A program made the translations under genes and the position numbers. A stretch of 64,000 nucleotides of DNA from Pseudomonas gregormendelii (GTDB lineage: Bacteria > Pseudomonadota > Gammaproteobacteria > Pseudomonadales > Pseudomonadaceae): the NCBI RefSeq assembly GCF_017114825.1, contig NZ_JADEVO010000028.1, positions 17,368 to 81,367 of the forward strand, in the 5' to 3' direction. Numbering within the stretch: the first letter of the stretch is position 1; every line of letters begins with the position of its first letter. Under the pieces are notes generated by a model. That model saw nothing but the letters and a program-made list of their open reading frames with translations, had not been told where the DNA came from and searched no databases. Of the stretch, positions 52,781 through 61,710 are shown piece after piece.

Positions 52781-52904
52781 GGTGCACCTCACGCGCAGAA
52801 GGTTTGAGGAACTGCCCGCGAAAGAGTCGGGCTCAGGCACAAAGTAGTGAGAATAATTAGAAACGGCACCCTAACAACTGACATGAAACGGTGGTGCCTG
52901 AATG

Positions 52905-52980
52905 AAAAGATCGCAGCCTTCGGCAGTTCCTACAGAGGAATGTGGACTCTGTAGCTGCCGAAGGCTGCGATCTTTTGATC
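52905..52980. repeat. Class-A REPIN between phaI and the PHA granule-region gene
   Basis: AAGATCGCAGCCTTCGGCAGTTCCTACAG faces CTGTAGCTGCCGAAGGCTGCGATCTTTTGATC. The right end reaches within two bases of the following gene's stop. Confidence 0.87.
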
Positions 52981-52981
52981 T

Positions 52982-53257
52982 TCAGGCCAGGGCCTTGTCC
53001 AGCGCCTTTTCAATCTCGGCTTTGATCATACCGCTCATGGCCGACATCATCAGGCCCAACTCCACGTCGACCTTGATAGAATCCTCGGCCACATGCACCG
53101 CGCCCTTCACCCCCGAGCGCTTGAGATTCAGGGTATCGCCCGCCCACTGCGGCTCCAGGCCGTACTGATCGGACAGTTTCTGCGCCAGCTGATCGGCCTT
53201 CTCGCGAGCCGCTTCCTTGCCCAGCGCGTGGGCACGTTCAACACTAATACGGGCCAT
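52982..53257 (-). CDS. Polyhydroxyalkanoic acid system family protein (PHA_gran_rgn)
   Basis: The protein has 91 residues. The ATG is chosen because AGGAG lies seven bases before it; a TTG one codon earlier is open. It has the small alpha-beta pattern of the PHA-granule-region family: a helical N-terminus (ISVERAHALGKEAAREKADQ), strands with TLNLKRSGVKGAVHVAEDSIKV, and a helical end. Genes like this lie next to phaI in many pseudomonads. No biochemical role is established; it is probably transcribed leftward from its own promoter. Confidence 0.87.
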   Translation of the reverse strand: MARISVERAHALGKEAAREKADQLAQKLSDQYGLEPQWAGDTLNLKRSGVKGAVHVAEDSIKVDVELGLMMSAMSGMIKAEIEKALDKALA

Positions 53258-53411
53258 CAAATGACTCCTGCTTTATGAATGCTTCCTGAAGCATCTTGAC
53301 CGCCGCTGCGGCAAAACGTCCCGGTGATTGCCTATCTTACCTTTAGCCACTCCAAGACAAAGCAGGCCACCGGGATTAGAATGTCCCGCATTCTCTTCTG
53401 GTGACAGCGAT

Positions 53412-54182
53412 ATGACTGATCAGCGCAAAGGCAGCGATGCCGAACCCACCACTCACTTCGGTTTCAAAAACGTTCCGGAAAGCCAAAAAGCGGAGAAAGT
53501 CGCTGAGGTCTTCCACTCGGTAGCCGCCAAGTACGACCTGATGAACGACCTCCTGTCGGGCGGCATGCACCGTTTGTGGAAGCGTTTTGCGATCGAACTG
53601 TCGGGTGTTCGCACCGGTAACCGGGTGCTGGACATCGCTGGCGGCACCGGCGACCTGACGAAAAAATTCTCGCACCTGGTAGGCCCTACTGGCCAGGTCG
53701 TGTTGGCCGACATCAACGAATCCATGCTCAAGGTCGGTCGTGACCGCCTGCTGGACCTCGGTGTTGCCGGCAACGTCGAATTCGTCCAGGCCGATGCGGA
53801 AAAGCTGCCCTTCCCGGACAACCATTTTGATTGCGTGACCATCGCCTTCGGCCTGCGCAACGTGACGCACAAGGAAGACGCCCTGCGTTCGATGCTGCGC
53901 GTACTCAAGCCGGGTGGTCGCCTGCTGGTGCTGGAATTCTCCAAACCGACCAACGCACTGATGTCCAAAGCCTACGACGCCTACTCGTTCGCCTTCATGC
54001 CGTTGATGGGCAAGCTGATCACCAACGACTCGGAAAGCTATCGCTACCTGGCCGAATCGATCCGCATGCACCCGAACCAGGAAACCCTGAAGTCGATGAT
54101 GGTCGAGGCCGGTTTCGACCGCGTGACCTATCACAACATGACCGCAGGTATCGTTGCCCTGCACCGCGGCATCAAACCCTGA
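53412..54182 (+). CDS. ubiE: Ubiquinone/menaquinone biosynthesis C-methyltransferase
   Basis: The protein has 256 residues and methylates C2 of the benzoquinol ring in ubiquinone synthesis. The SAM motif is VLDIAGGTGDLTKKF, with DINESMLKVGRDR as the acidic loop and the family motif FGLRNVTHKEDAL. It starts MTDQRKGSDAE; the open frame upstream lacks homology. Its stop overlaps the next start by one base, so ubiE, ubiJ and ubiB are one operon. Confidence 0.97.
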   Translation: MTDQRKGSDAEPTTHFGFKNVPESQKAEKVAEVFHSVAAKYDLMNDLLSGGMHRLWKRFAIELSGVRTGNRVLDIAGGTGDLTKKFSHLVGPTGQVVLADINESMLKVGRDRLLDLGVAGNVEFVQADAEKLPFPDNHFDCVTIAFGLRNVTHKEDALRSMLRVLKPGGRLLVLEFSKPTNALMSKAYDAYSFAFMPLMGKLITNDSESYRYLAESIRMHPNQETLKSMMVEAGFDRVTYHNMTAGIVALHRGIKP

Positions 54183-54805
54183 TGTTGCTGGCCGGCCTGC
54201 TCGCCAGCGTTGAGCTCGGTCTTAACCGGGTGCTGCGCCTCGACAGCACGGCCTTGCCGCGCCTGGCGCATTTGAGTGGCAGGGTGATCGCCGTCGATTG
54301 CCGCAACCCGGCATTCCAGCTGTTCATTCTTCCCAGCGACGAAGGCCTGATGCTCGCCTCCCAGTGGGAGGCCGGCGCCGACTGCACCTTGCGTGCCCCG
54401 GCCTCAAGCCTGCTGAAACTGGCCATGAGCAAGGACAAGACTGCCGTGCTGCACGGCCCGGAAGTCGAGCTCGACGGCGACAGCGGCGTGCTGCTGGAAC
54501 TGGCGGCGATCCTCCAGGACCTCGAGCTGGACTGGGAGTACGAACTCTCGCGCTGGCTGGGCCCTGTGGCAACACAACTGGTCGGCGGTCATTTGCGCAG
54601 TCGCGCGCGCTGGTACCAGCAAGGATTTGTCAGCCTCGGCCAAAACCTGGGCGAATACCTGGCCGAAGAATCGCGCACCCTCGTCGGTCAGCGCGAAGCC
54701 GAAGCCCGTTTCAGTGAACTGGACCAGATCAAACTTGATCTGGAACGTCTCGAGGCGCGTTTCGAGCGCCTTTCCCGATCTCTCGACCCAAGCGATAACG
54801 CATGA
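54182..54805 (+). CDS. ubiJ: Ubiquinone biosynthesis accessory factor, SCP2-domain lipid-binding protein
   Basis: The protein has 207 residues. The N-terminal two thirds form the SCP2 lipid-binding fold (VIAVDCRNPAFQLFILPSDEG). A C-terminal helix and coiled coil (EARFSELDQIKLDLERLEARFERL) follow. UbiJ with UbiK organises the soluble Ubi complex that binds lipid quinone intermediates. It overlaps ubiE and ubiB. The sequence divergence is normal for this family. Confidence 0.92.
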   Translation: MLLAGLLASVELGLNRVLRLDSTALPRLAHLSGRVIAVDCRNPAFQLFILPSDEGLMLASQWEAGADCTLRAPASSLLKLAMSKDKTAVLHGPEVELDGDSGVLLELAAILQDLELDWEYELSRWLGPVATQLVGGHLRSRARWYQQGFVSLGQNLGEYLAEESRTLVGQREAEARFSELDQIKLDLERLEARFERLSRSLDPSDNA

Positions 54806-56406
54806 AGCTGCTTGCCGTCCGCCGTTTGTTGCGCATCCAGCGCGTTGTGATTCGCTACCGTCTCGATGACCTGCTGTTCGCCCTGCCGCTGCCCTGGTTC
54901 CTGCTGGCGCTGCGGTATGCATTGCCGTGGCGCTGGTTCCCGCGCAAAACGCTTGAGCTGAGCCGCGGCGCCCGACTGCGCCTGGCCCTGCAGGACCTGG
55001 GACCAATCTTCATCAAGTTCGGGCAGATCCTGTCCACCCGCCGCGACCTGCTGCCGGAAGACATCGCCGATGAATTGATGCTGCTGCAGGACCGTGTCCC
55101 GCCGTTCGATTCGCAAGTGTCGATCAAACTCATCGAAGAGCAGCTGGGCAAGAAGATCAGCGAAGTGTTCAGCCGATTCGACGTCCAACCGCTCGCTTCG
55201 GCTTCGGTAGCGCAGGTGCATGCCGCGCAGCTCAAGACCGGTGAAGAAGTCGTGGTCAAGGTGATCCGCCCCGGCCTCAAGCCGATCATCGCCCAGGACC
55301 TGGCATGGCTGTTCATCCTGGCTCGCGCGGCAGAAAAACTCTCGGCCGATGCGCGCCTGCTGCATCCGGTGGACGTGGTCCAGGACTACGAGAAAACCAT
55401 CTACGACGAACTCGACCTGCTGCGCGAAGCCGCCAACGCCAGCCAGCTCAAGCGCAACTTCGAAGGCTCGCCACTGCTCTACGTGCCGCAAGTCTATTGG
55501 GATTGGTGCCGGCCCAAAGTGCTGGTGATGGAGCGCATCTACGGGGTTCAGGTGACCGACCTCGCGACCCTGGCCGACCAGCGCACCGACATGAAGATGC
55601 TCGCCGAACGCGGCGTCGAAATCTTCTTTACCCAGGTGTTCCGTGACAGCTTTTTCCATGCCGACATGCACCCGGGCAACATCTTCGTCAGCACCGTCAA
55701 CCCGTGGAGCCCGCAGTACATTGCGATCGACTGCGGCATCGTTGGCAGCCTGACCCCGGAAGACCAGGACTATCTGGCCCGCAACCTGTTCGCTTTCTTC
55801 AAACGCGACTATCGGCGAGTGGCCCAGCTGCATATCGATTCGGGCTGGGTGCCGGCGGAAACCAAACTCAACGAATTCGAAGCGGCGATCCGCACTGTAT
55901 GCGAACCGATCTTCGAAAAACCGTTAAAAGATATTTCATTCGGCCAGGTGCTGATGCGCCTGTTCCAGACCGCTCGACGCTTCAACATGGAAGTACAGCC
56001 GCAGCTTGTCCTGTTGCAGAAAACCCTGCTGAACATCGAAGGCCTGGGCCGCCAGCTGTACCCGGACCTCGATCTGTGGAACACCGCGCAACCGTTCCTC
56101 GAACGCTGGATGCGCGAGCGCGTCAGCCCCAAAGCGTTGCTGGGCAACGTGCAGAGCCAGTTTGAACAGCTACCGCACCTGGCCAACATGGCCCGCGACC
56201 TGCTCGAACGAATGTCCCAGCCTCACGCCTACGACCCGCCGCCACCCTGGCACCGCCGACGTGACGACTGGTTCCTGCGCCTGCTCGGCACCGCTCACCT
56301 GGCGGGCGGCGCAGTACTCGCGATCGGCGGCCCGCTGAACGACCTGGCCTATTGGCCAGCCGGAATCATGATGGCGGTCGGTTTGTATCTGGTCGTTCGC
56401 CGATAG
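54802..56406 (+). CDS. ubiB: Ubiquinone biosynthesis atypical protein kinase-like ATPase
   Basis: The protein has 534 residues. The UbiB-specific KxGQ motif is FIKFGQILSTRRDLLP; the ATP lysine lies in VVVKVIRPG. The catalytic and metal loops are FFHADMHPGN and AIDCGIVG. Two TM helices at the C-terminus (LAGGAVLAIGGPLNDLA and the following segment) anchor it in the inner membrane. It is needed for ubiquinone synthesis, probably by freeing intermediates from the membrane. It overlaps ubiJ by four bases. Confidence 0.96.
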   Translation: MKLLAVRRLLRIQRVVIRYRLDDLLFALPLPWFLLALRYALPWRWFPRKTLELSRGARLRLALQDLGPIFIKFGQILSTRRDLLPEDIADELMLLQDRVPPFDSQVSIKLIEEQLGKKISEVFSRFDVQPLASASVAQVHAAQLKTGEEVVVKVIRPGLKPIIAQDLAWLFILARAAEKLSADARLLHPVDVVQDYEKTIYDELDLLREAANASQLKRNFEGSPLLYVPQVYWDWCRPKVLVMERIYGVQVTDLATLADQRTDMKMLAERGVEIFFTQVFRDSFFHADMHPGNIFVSTVNPWSPQYIAIDCGIVGSLTPEDQDYLARNLFAFFKRDYRRVAQLHIDSGWVPAETKLNEFEAAIRTVCEPIFEKPLKDISFGQVLMRLFQTARRFNMEVQPQLVLLQKTLLNIEGLGRQLYPDLDLWNTAQPFLERWMRERVSPKALLGNVQSQFEQLPHLANMARDLLERMSQPHAYDPPPPWHRRRDDWFLRLLGTAHLAGGAVLAIGGPLNDLAYWPAGIMMAVGLYLVVRR

Positions 56407-56486
56407 CCAGTTGTGTGATCCGCTGGCACACTGTTTCAACGTTGGACTCCGCTAATGAAGTGCGGAGCCCGCTGTCGGAGTCGAAG

Positions 56487-56888
56487 ATGAAAAACTGGCT
56501 GGACGAAATCAAGTGGGACGCCGATGGCCTGGTGCCCGCGATTGCCCAGGATCACAAGACCGGGCGCGTCCTGATGATGGCCTGGATGAACCGTGAAGCG
56601 CTGCAACTGACTGCCACGGAGAATCGTGCCATCTACTGGTCACGTTCCCGAGGCAAACTGTGGCGCAAGGGTGAGGAGTCCGGGCATGTGCAGACCCTGC
56701 ATGAGATGCGCCTTGACTGTGACGCCGACGTGATCATTCTGATGGTCGAGCAGATCGGCGACATCGCCTGCCATACCGGCCGCCAGAGCTGCTTCTATCG
56801 AGTCTTCGAGAACGGCGACTGGAAAACCGTCGACCCGGTACTTAAAGACCCGCACGCCATTTACTCCGCAGGACACACCCATGAGTGA
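56487..56888 (+). CDS. hisI: Phosphoribosyl-AMP cyclohydrolase
   Basis: The protein has 133 residues and catalyses the third step of histidine synthesis, opening the purine ring of phosphoribosyl-AMP. The zinc and magnesium ligands are DCDADVI with the cysteine before it, and CHTGRQSCFYR. It starts at MKNWLDE with GGAG upstream, and the frame before it is not conserved. It overlaps hisE by eight bases; in pseudomonads the two activities are separate proteins. Confidence 0.97.
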   Translation: MKNWLDEIKWDADGLVPAIAQDHKTGRVLMMAWMNREALQLTATENRAIYWSRSRGKLWRKGEESGHVQTLHEMRLDCDADVIILMVEQIGDIACHTGRQSCFYRVFENGDWKTVDPVLKDPHAIYSAGHTHE

Positions 56889-57213
56889 CACCCTGACCCG
56901 CCTGGCCGAAGTGCTGGAAGAGCGCAAAGGCGCCGCTGCCGACAGCTCGTATGTTGCGAGCCTGTACCACAAGGGCCTGAACAAGATTCTGGAAAAAGTT
57001 GGCGAAGAATCCGTCGAAACCATCATTGCCGCCAAGGACGCTGCCATCAGCGGCGACTGCAGCGATGTGATCTACGAGACTGCCGACTTGTGGTTCCACA
57101 GCATGGTCATGCTCGCCCAACTGGGGCAGCATCCACAGGCTGTACTCGATGAACTCGACCGTCGCTTCGGTCTGTCCGGACACGCCGAGAAAGCCTCGCG
57201 CCCGTCCGCCTGA
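56881..57213 (+). CDS. hisE: Phosphoribosyl-ATP pyrophosphatase
   Basis: The protein has 110 residues with the MazG-like helical fold. It removes pyrophosphate from phosphoribosyl-ATP in the second step of histidine synthesis. The metal-binding acidic residues lie in KVGEESVETIIAAKD and DVIYETADLWFH. It follows hisI by overlap and lies 25 bases before tatA. Confidence 0.96.
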   Translation: MSDTLTRLAEVLEERKGAAADSSYVASLYHKGLNKILEKVGEESVETIIAAKDAAISGDCSDVIYETADLWFHSMVMLAQLGQHPQAVLDELDRRFGLSGHAEKASRPSA

Positions 57214-57238
57214 ACAACTATTAGAGAGGAGCAGCAAC

Positions 57239-57514
57239 ATGGGCATTTTTGACTGGAAACACTGGGTCGTCATCCTGGTCGTTGTCGTGCTGGTATTCGG
57301 CACCAAGAAACTGAAGAACCTCGGCACCGACGTCGGCGAATCGATCAAGGGCTTCCGCAAAGCCATGAACGATGACGAAAAGCCCGCTGATCCAAGCGTG
57401 ACCCCGGCGCAACCGGTACCACCTGTGCAGCCACAGGCCACCCCGGTCAACCCGCCGCACACCATCGACGTGCAGGCACAAAAAGTCGAAGAGCCGATTC
57501 GCAAAGACGTGTGA
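57239..57514 (+). CDS. tatA: Sec-independent protein translocase subunit A
   Basis: The protein has 91 residues. The short N-terminal TM helix (WVVILVVVVLVFGTKKL) with the FGxKKL hinge is followed by the amphipathic helix (LKNLGTDVGESIKGFRKAM) and a Pro-rich tail. TatA oligomers form the pore for folded proteins. AGAGGAG lies before the ATG. It is the first gene of tatABC. Confidence 0.96.
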   Translation: MGIFDWKHWVVILVVVVLVFGTKKLKNLGTDVGESIKGFRKAMNDDEKPADPSVTPAQPVPPVQPQATPVNPPHTIDVQAQKVEEPIRKDV

Positions 57515-57524
57515 GCACTGACTA

Positions 57525-57971
57525 ATGTTTGGTATCAGCTTCTCTGAACTGCTGCTCGTCGGCCTCGTCGCCCTGCTGGTGCTGGGCCCCGAACGCCTGC
57601 CGGGTGCTGCGCGCACTGCCGGCCTGTGGGTCGGTCGTCTGAAGCGCAGCTTCAACGCGATCAAACAGGAAGTTGAACGTGAGATCGGCGCCGACGAAAT
57701 TCGCCGGCAGCTGCACAACGAGCATATCCTGTCCCTGGAGCAGGAGGCGCGGAAGATCTTCACGCCCACCCAGCAGGAGCCGACTCCGGTGCAGCCTGTC
57801 GCGGAGCCGACCATTCATGCCCCGGTGCCGAACATCGAGCCGACAATCGGCGCTGAACCTGCGCCTGTCGCTGCTCCTGCGGCGCAGCCTCTGGCCGAAT
57901 CTGCAACACCTGCGGCTGCGCCTGTTGCGCCTGCCCCTCATGACCCAACACTGCCGCCGCGAGCCCCATGA
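57525..57971 (+). CDS. tatB: Sec-independent protein translocase subunit B
   Basis: The protein has 148 residues. The N-terminal TM helix with the conserved glutamate is FGISFSELLLVGLVALLVLG, followed by PERLP and an amphipathic helix. A long Pro-Ala-rich tail of about 60 residues ends the protein. TatB and TatC recognise twin-arginine signal peptides. It overlaps tatC by four bases. Confidence 0.96.
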   Translation: MFGISFSELLLVGLVALLVLGPERLPGAARTAGLWVGRLKRSFNAIKQEVEREIGADEIRRQLHNEHILSLEQEARKIFTPTQQEPTPVQPVAEPTIHAPVPNIEPTIGAEPAPVAAPAAQPLAESATPAAAPVAPAPHDPTLPPRAP

Positions 57972-58762
57972 GCGATCTTCCTGAAAATGACCAGCACATG
58001 CCGCTGGTTTCGCACCTCACCGAGTTGCGCACCCGCCTGCTGCGCTGCGTAGCGGCGATCTTCATCGTCTTCGCCGGGTTGTTCGCCTTCACCCAGCAAA
58101 TCTATACCTTCGTCTCCACGCCGCTGCGCCAGTATTTGCCGGAAGGCGCGACAATGATCGCTACCGATGTGTCGTCGCCCTTCCTGACGCCACTGAAGCT
58201 GACGATGATGGTTTCGCTGTTCCTGGCGATTCCGGTGATCCTGCATCAGATCTGGGGTTTCATCGCACCAGGCCTGTACAAGCACGAGAAGCGCATCGCC
58301 GTGCCACTGCTGATGTCCAGCATCCTGCTGTTCTATACCGGCATGGCGTTCGCCTACTACCTGGTGTTCCCGTTGATCTTCAAATTCTTCGCTGCCGCTA
58401 CGCCGGCCGGTGTGGAAATGATGACCGACATCACCAGCTACCTCGACTTCGTCATGACGCTGTTCTTCGCCTTCGGCGTGGCGTTCGAAATCCCGGTAGC
58501 CGTGGTATTGCTGGTGTGGATCGGTGTAGTCGACGTCAAGTACCTGAGGAAAATCCGCCCGTACGTGATCATTGGCTGCTTCGTGGTCGGCATGATCCTG
58601 ACGCCGCCGGACATTTTCTCGCAGACCCTGCTGGCCGTACCAATGTGGCTGCTGTTTGAAATCGGCATCCTGTTCGGCAGCCTGATCAGCAAGCGTGGCG
58701 AGCACCCGGACGACCAGCCGGCTGACGACTCCAACGACCAGCCGCCAGCGACCCAGCCGTGA
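57968..58762 (+). CDS. tatC: Sec-independent protein translocase subunit C
   Basis: This polytopic protein of 264 residues has six TM helices. The N-terminal motif is MPLVSHLTELRTRLLRC, where TatC binds the signal peptide, and the SSPFLTPLKLTM motif carries the conserved first periplasmic loop. The family motif FGVAFEIPVAVVLL is present. A hydrophilic C-tail of about 20 residues follows. It ends within the rsmE start. Confidence 0.97.
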   Translation: MSDLPENDQHMPLVSHLTELRTRLLRCVAAIFIVFAGLFAFTQQIYTFVSTPLRQYLPEGATMIATDVSSPFLTPLKLTMMVSLFLAIPVILHQIWGFIAPGLYKHEKRIAVPLLMSSILLFYTGMAFAYYLVFPLIFKFFAAATPAGVEMMTDITSYLDFVMTLFFAFGVAFEIPVAVVLLVWIGVVDVKYLRKIRPYVIIGCFVVGMILTPPDIFSQTLLAVPMWLLFEIGILFGSLISKRGEHPDDQPADDSNDQPPATQP

Positions 58763-59466
58763 ACCTGCTGCTTCTCGAAGAGGCCGATTTCATTGCGGCC
58801 GATCGGGTGATCCTGCGTGATCGCCGCCTGACCCACATGCAGGAAGTCCACCGTTCGCAAGTCGGTGACAGCCTGCGGGTCGGCAGGATTGGCGGTCTGA
58901 TGGGGTCTGCCGAGTTGCTGCGCCTGGACACCACCGAAGTCGAATTGCGCGTCACCCTTGATCAGCCCCCTCCGAGCAAGCTGCCGCTGACCATGGTGTT
59001 GGCCCTGCCACGCCCGAAAATGCTGCGCCGGGTGTTTCAGACCGTTGCGGCCATGGGAGTGCCGCGAATCATCCTAGTGAACAGCTATCGCGTCGAGAAG
59101 AGCTTCTGGCAAACGCCGTTCCTGGAACCAGACGCCATTCGCGAACAATTGATCCTCGGCCTTGAACAGGCCAGGGACAGCGTGTTGCCGGAAATTATTA
59201 TCGAGAAGCGCTTCAAGCCGTTCGTCGAAGACCGGCTTCCCGCGATCACCGAAGGGACTCTGGGCCTGGTCGGCCATCCCGGCAACTACCCACCCTGCCC
59301 TCGCGGCCTGAACGAGCCGGTGACCCTGGCCATTGGTCCGGAAGGCGGCTGGATCCCCTACGAGATCGACCTGCTGGCCAAAGCCGGGCTGCAACCGGTA
59401 CAACTGGGCGAGCGCATCCTGCGGGTCGAAACCGCGGTCACCGCCCTGCTGGCCCGACTCTTCTAA
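58759..59466 (+). CDS. rsmE: 16S rRNA (uracil-1498-N3) methyltransferase
   Basis: The protein has 235 residues from a GTG start and belongs to the SPOUT class. The N-terminal PUA-like domain (LTHMQEVHRSQVGDSLRVG) is followed by the knotted methyltransferase domain. The deep-knot SAM motif is LAIGPEGGWIPYEID, then LQPVQLGERILRVETA. It methylates U1498 of 16S rRNA. A class-A REPIN separates it from the chemoreceptor gene. Confidence 0.95.
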   Translation: MNLLLLEEADFIAADRVILRDRRLTHMQEVHRSQVGDSLRVGRIGGLMGSAELLRLDTTEVELRVTLDQPPPSKLPLTMVLALPRPKMLRRVFQTVAAMGVPRIILVNSYRVEKSFWQTPFLEPDAIREQLILGLEQARDSVLPEIIIEKRFKPFVEDRLPAITEGTLGLVGHPGNYPPCPRGLNEPVTLAIGPEGGWIPYEIDLLAKAGLQPVQLGERILRVETAVTALLARLF

Positions 59467-59481
59467 ACACCACGCCCCCCG

Positions 59482-59578
59482 GTAGGAGCTGCCGCAGGCT
59501 GCGATCTTTTGATCCTGGCGTTTATAAGAGCGCCAAAAATCAAGATCAAAAGATCGCAGCCTTCGGCAGCTCCTACAG
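59482..59578. repeat. Class-A REPIN between rsmE and the chemoreceptor gene
   Basis: GTAGGAGCTGCCGCAGGCTGCGATCTTTTGATC faces GATCAAAAGATCGCAGCCTTCGGCAGCTCCTAC. A GGCGTTTATAAGAGCGCC inner stem extends the hairpin. Confidence 0.9.
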
Positions 59579-59641
59579 GTTCCGGAGAAGCTGCCGATAC
59601 AACTCTCATAAAACCTACGTGTGGTTCGAGGGAGTTGCAGC

Positions 59642-61558
59642 ATGTACCAATCGCTAGCCGATAAACTGGGGAACGTCAGCGTCAATCGCAAACTGGGAGT
59701 CGGTTTCGGATTGGTGTTGCTGCTGACCTGCCTGATCACCTTCACTGGCTGGACGGGCCTCAGCGGCGTCATGAGCCGGGGCGACAAGCTCGGTTTCATC
59801 TCCGGCCTGATCGAGCTGAGCAAAGACCTGCGCATCGCCCGCCAAGACTACGACATGCATCGCGGCGAACAGGGTCCCGGGACAGTCAACGATTTGCTCG
59901 GCCAACTGGATACCGGCCTGAAAACCGCCCGCACCCTGATCGAACAGCCTGCCGATGCAGCCATGGTCGACCAGCAACTGGTCGCCGTCGCTGAATACAA
60001 GCGCGCCTTTGCCGACATGACCCAGGCAACCGCGGCTCGTGAAGACGCCCGGAGCAAACTGGGGGTAAACGCTGACAACGCCGTAGCGCAAGTCAGCACG
60101 GTCGAAAAATCCATGCTGCAAGGCGAAAGCGTTGCCGACTACAGCCAGGTGATCGAACTGAGCAAGCTGCTCCAGCAAGCGCGCTACCAGGTTCGCGGCT
60201 ACACCTACAGCGGCAAGGCCGAAGCCCAGCAACCGGCACTGGACGCCATCGACACCGCCCTGAAAAGCCTCGACAGCCTCGCGGCAAAACTGCCTGAGCA
60301 GCACCTTGCCAACCTGCAACAGGCTACCGGGTCGCTGAAGGCTTACCGCGCGGCTGTCAGCCAGTTCCGCGACTCCCAGGTCGCAAACGCTACGGCGCTC
60401 ACGCGCATGACCGCTCAGGGCGACATCCTGATCGACCTCAGCAAGAAGCTGACGGCCTCGCAGACCATTGTTCGCGACACCGATGCCGCGCACGCCAAGA
60501 ACATGCTGTTGCTGGCCACCCTGCTCGCCCTGGCTTTCGGTCTGCTGGCGGCTTGGGCCATCACCCGCCAGATTGTCATTCCCCTGAGCCAGACCCTCAA
60601 AGTTGCCGAACGCATTGCAGCCGGCGACCTGACCCACAATCTGGTGTCTCGCCGCCAGGACGAACTGGGCCAGTTGCAGCGTGCTATCCAGAGCATGACC
60701 CAGGGCTTGCGCGAGTTGATTGGCGGCATCAGTGATGGCGTCACGCAAATCGCCAGCGCCGCCGAGGAGTTATCGGCAGTCACTGAGCAGACCAGCGCCG
60801 GGGTCAACAGCCAGAAGGTCGAGACCGATCAGGTGGCAACCGCCATGAACGAGATGACCGCTACCGTGCAAGAAGTCGCACGCAATGCGGAAGAAGCCTC
60901 GGAGGCCGCTGTGGCCGCCGACCAGCAGGCCCGTGAAGGTGACAAGGTGGTGGGTGAAGCCATCGCCCAGATCGAGCGCCTGGCGCTCGAAGTGGGCCAC
61001 TCGACCGAGGCCATGGGCCATCTCAAGCGCGAGAGCGACAAGATCGGCAGCGTGCTCGACGTGATCAAGTCGGTAGCCCAGCAAACCAACCTGCTGGCGC
61101 TAAACGCCGCCATCGAAGCCGCCCGTGCCGGTGAAGCAGGCCGCGGTTTTGCCGTGGTTGCCGACGAAGTCCGCAGCCTCGCCCAGCGCACCCAGAAGTC
61201 GACCGAAGAAATCGAAGAGCTGATCGTTGGCCTGCAAGCCGGCACCCAGCAGGTGGCGACAATAATGGACAACAGCCGCAGCCTCACCGAAAGCAGCGTC
61301 GAACTGACCCGCCGCGCCGGTGGTTCGCTGGAAAGCATTACCCGCACAGTGTCAGCGATCCAGTCGATGAACCAGCAGATTGCCGCAGCGGCCGAGCAAC
61401 AGAGCGCGGTGGCCGAAGAAATCAATCGCAGCGTGTTGAATGTGCGCGATGTGTCCGAGCAGACCTCGGCCGCCAGTGAAGAGACGGCGGCGTCGAGTGT
61501 CGAACTGGCACGGCTTGGTACTCATTTGCAGACGCTGGTGGGACGGTTCAAGGTCTGA
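59642..61558 (+). CDS. Methyl-accepting chemotaxis protein with a HBM-type helical ligand-binding domain
   Basis: The protein has 638 residues. TM1 (residues about 19-40) and TM2 (LLLATLLALAFGLLAAWAI) enclose a periplasmic all-helical domain of about 240 residues. Its length and helical pattern (IARQDYDMHRGEQGPG) fit the helical bimodular (HBM) domain of McpS-like receptors that bind organic acids. A HAMP linker and the signalling tip EAARAGEAGRGFAVVADEVRSLAQRT follow. GGGAG lies before the ATG; a GTG seven codons upstream is unlikely. The ligand is not known. Confidence 0.9.
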   Translation: MYQSLADKLGNVSVNRKLGVGFGLVLLLTCLITFTGWTGLSGVMSRGDKLGFISGLIELSKDLRIARQDYDMHRGEQGPGTVNDLLGQLDTGLKTARTLIEQPADAAMVDQQLVAVAEYKRAFADMTQATAAREDARSKLGVNADNAVAQVSTVEKSMLQGESVADYSQVIELSKLLQQARYQVRGYTYSGKAEAQQPALDAIDTALKSLDSLAAKLPEQHLANLQQATGSLKAYRAAVSQFRDSQVANATALTRMTAQGDILIDLSKKLTASQTIVRDTDAAHAKNMLLLATLLALAFGLLAAWAITRQIVIPLSQTLKVAERIAAGDLTHNLVSRRQDELGQLQRAIQSMTQGLRELIGGISDGVTQIASAAEELSAVTEQTSAGVNSQKVETDQVATAMNEMTATVQEVARNAEEASEAAVAADQQAREGDKVVGEAIAQIERLALEVGHSTEAMGHLKRESDKIGSVLDVIKSVAQQTNLLALNAAIEAARAGEAGRGFAVVADEVRSLAQRTQKSTEEIEELIVGLQAGTQQVATIMDNSRSLTESSVELTRRAGGSLESITRTVSAIQSMNQQIAAAAEQQSAVAEEINRSVLNVRDVSEQTSAASEETAASSVELARLGTHLQTLVGRFKV

Positions 61559-61596
61559 GTTGATGCGAACGCCTCGGTTCACACAGGACCAAGGTG

Positions 61597-61693
61597 ATGC
61601 TATCGCGGGCAAGCTCCCACAGGGTTCAACGGTGTTACGCAAATTGCATGAACACTGAACATACTGTGGGAGCGGGCTTGCCCGCGATGGCGG
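61597..61693. repeat. Class-B REPIN with a shortened left arm
   Basis: The right arm is full (CTGTGGGAGCGGGCTTGCCCGCGAT). The left arm GATGCTATCGCGGGCAAGCTCCCACAGG lacks the CCCG that the complement would have between AAG and CTCCC. Confidence 0.82.
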
Positions 61694-61710
61694 CCGGATG
61701 GCCGCCGCGA

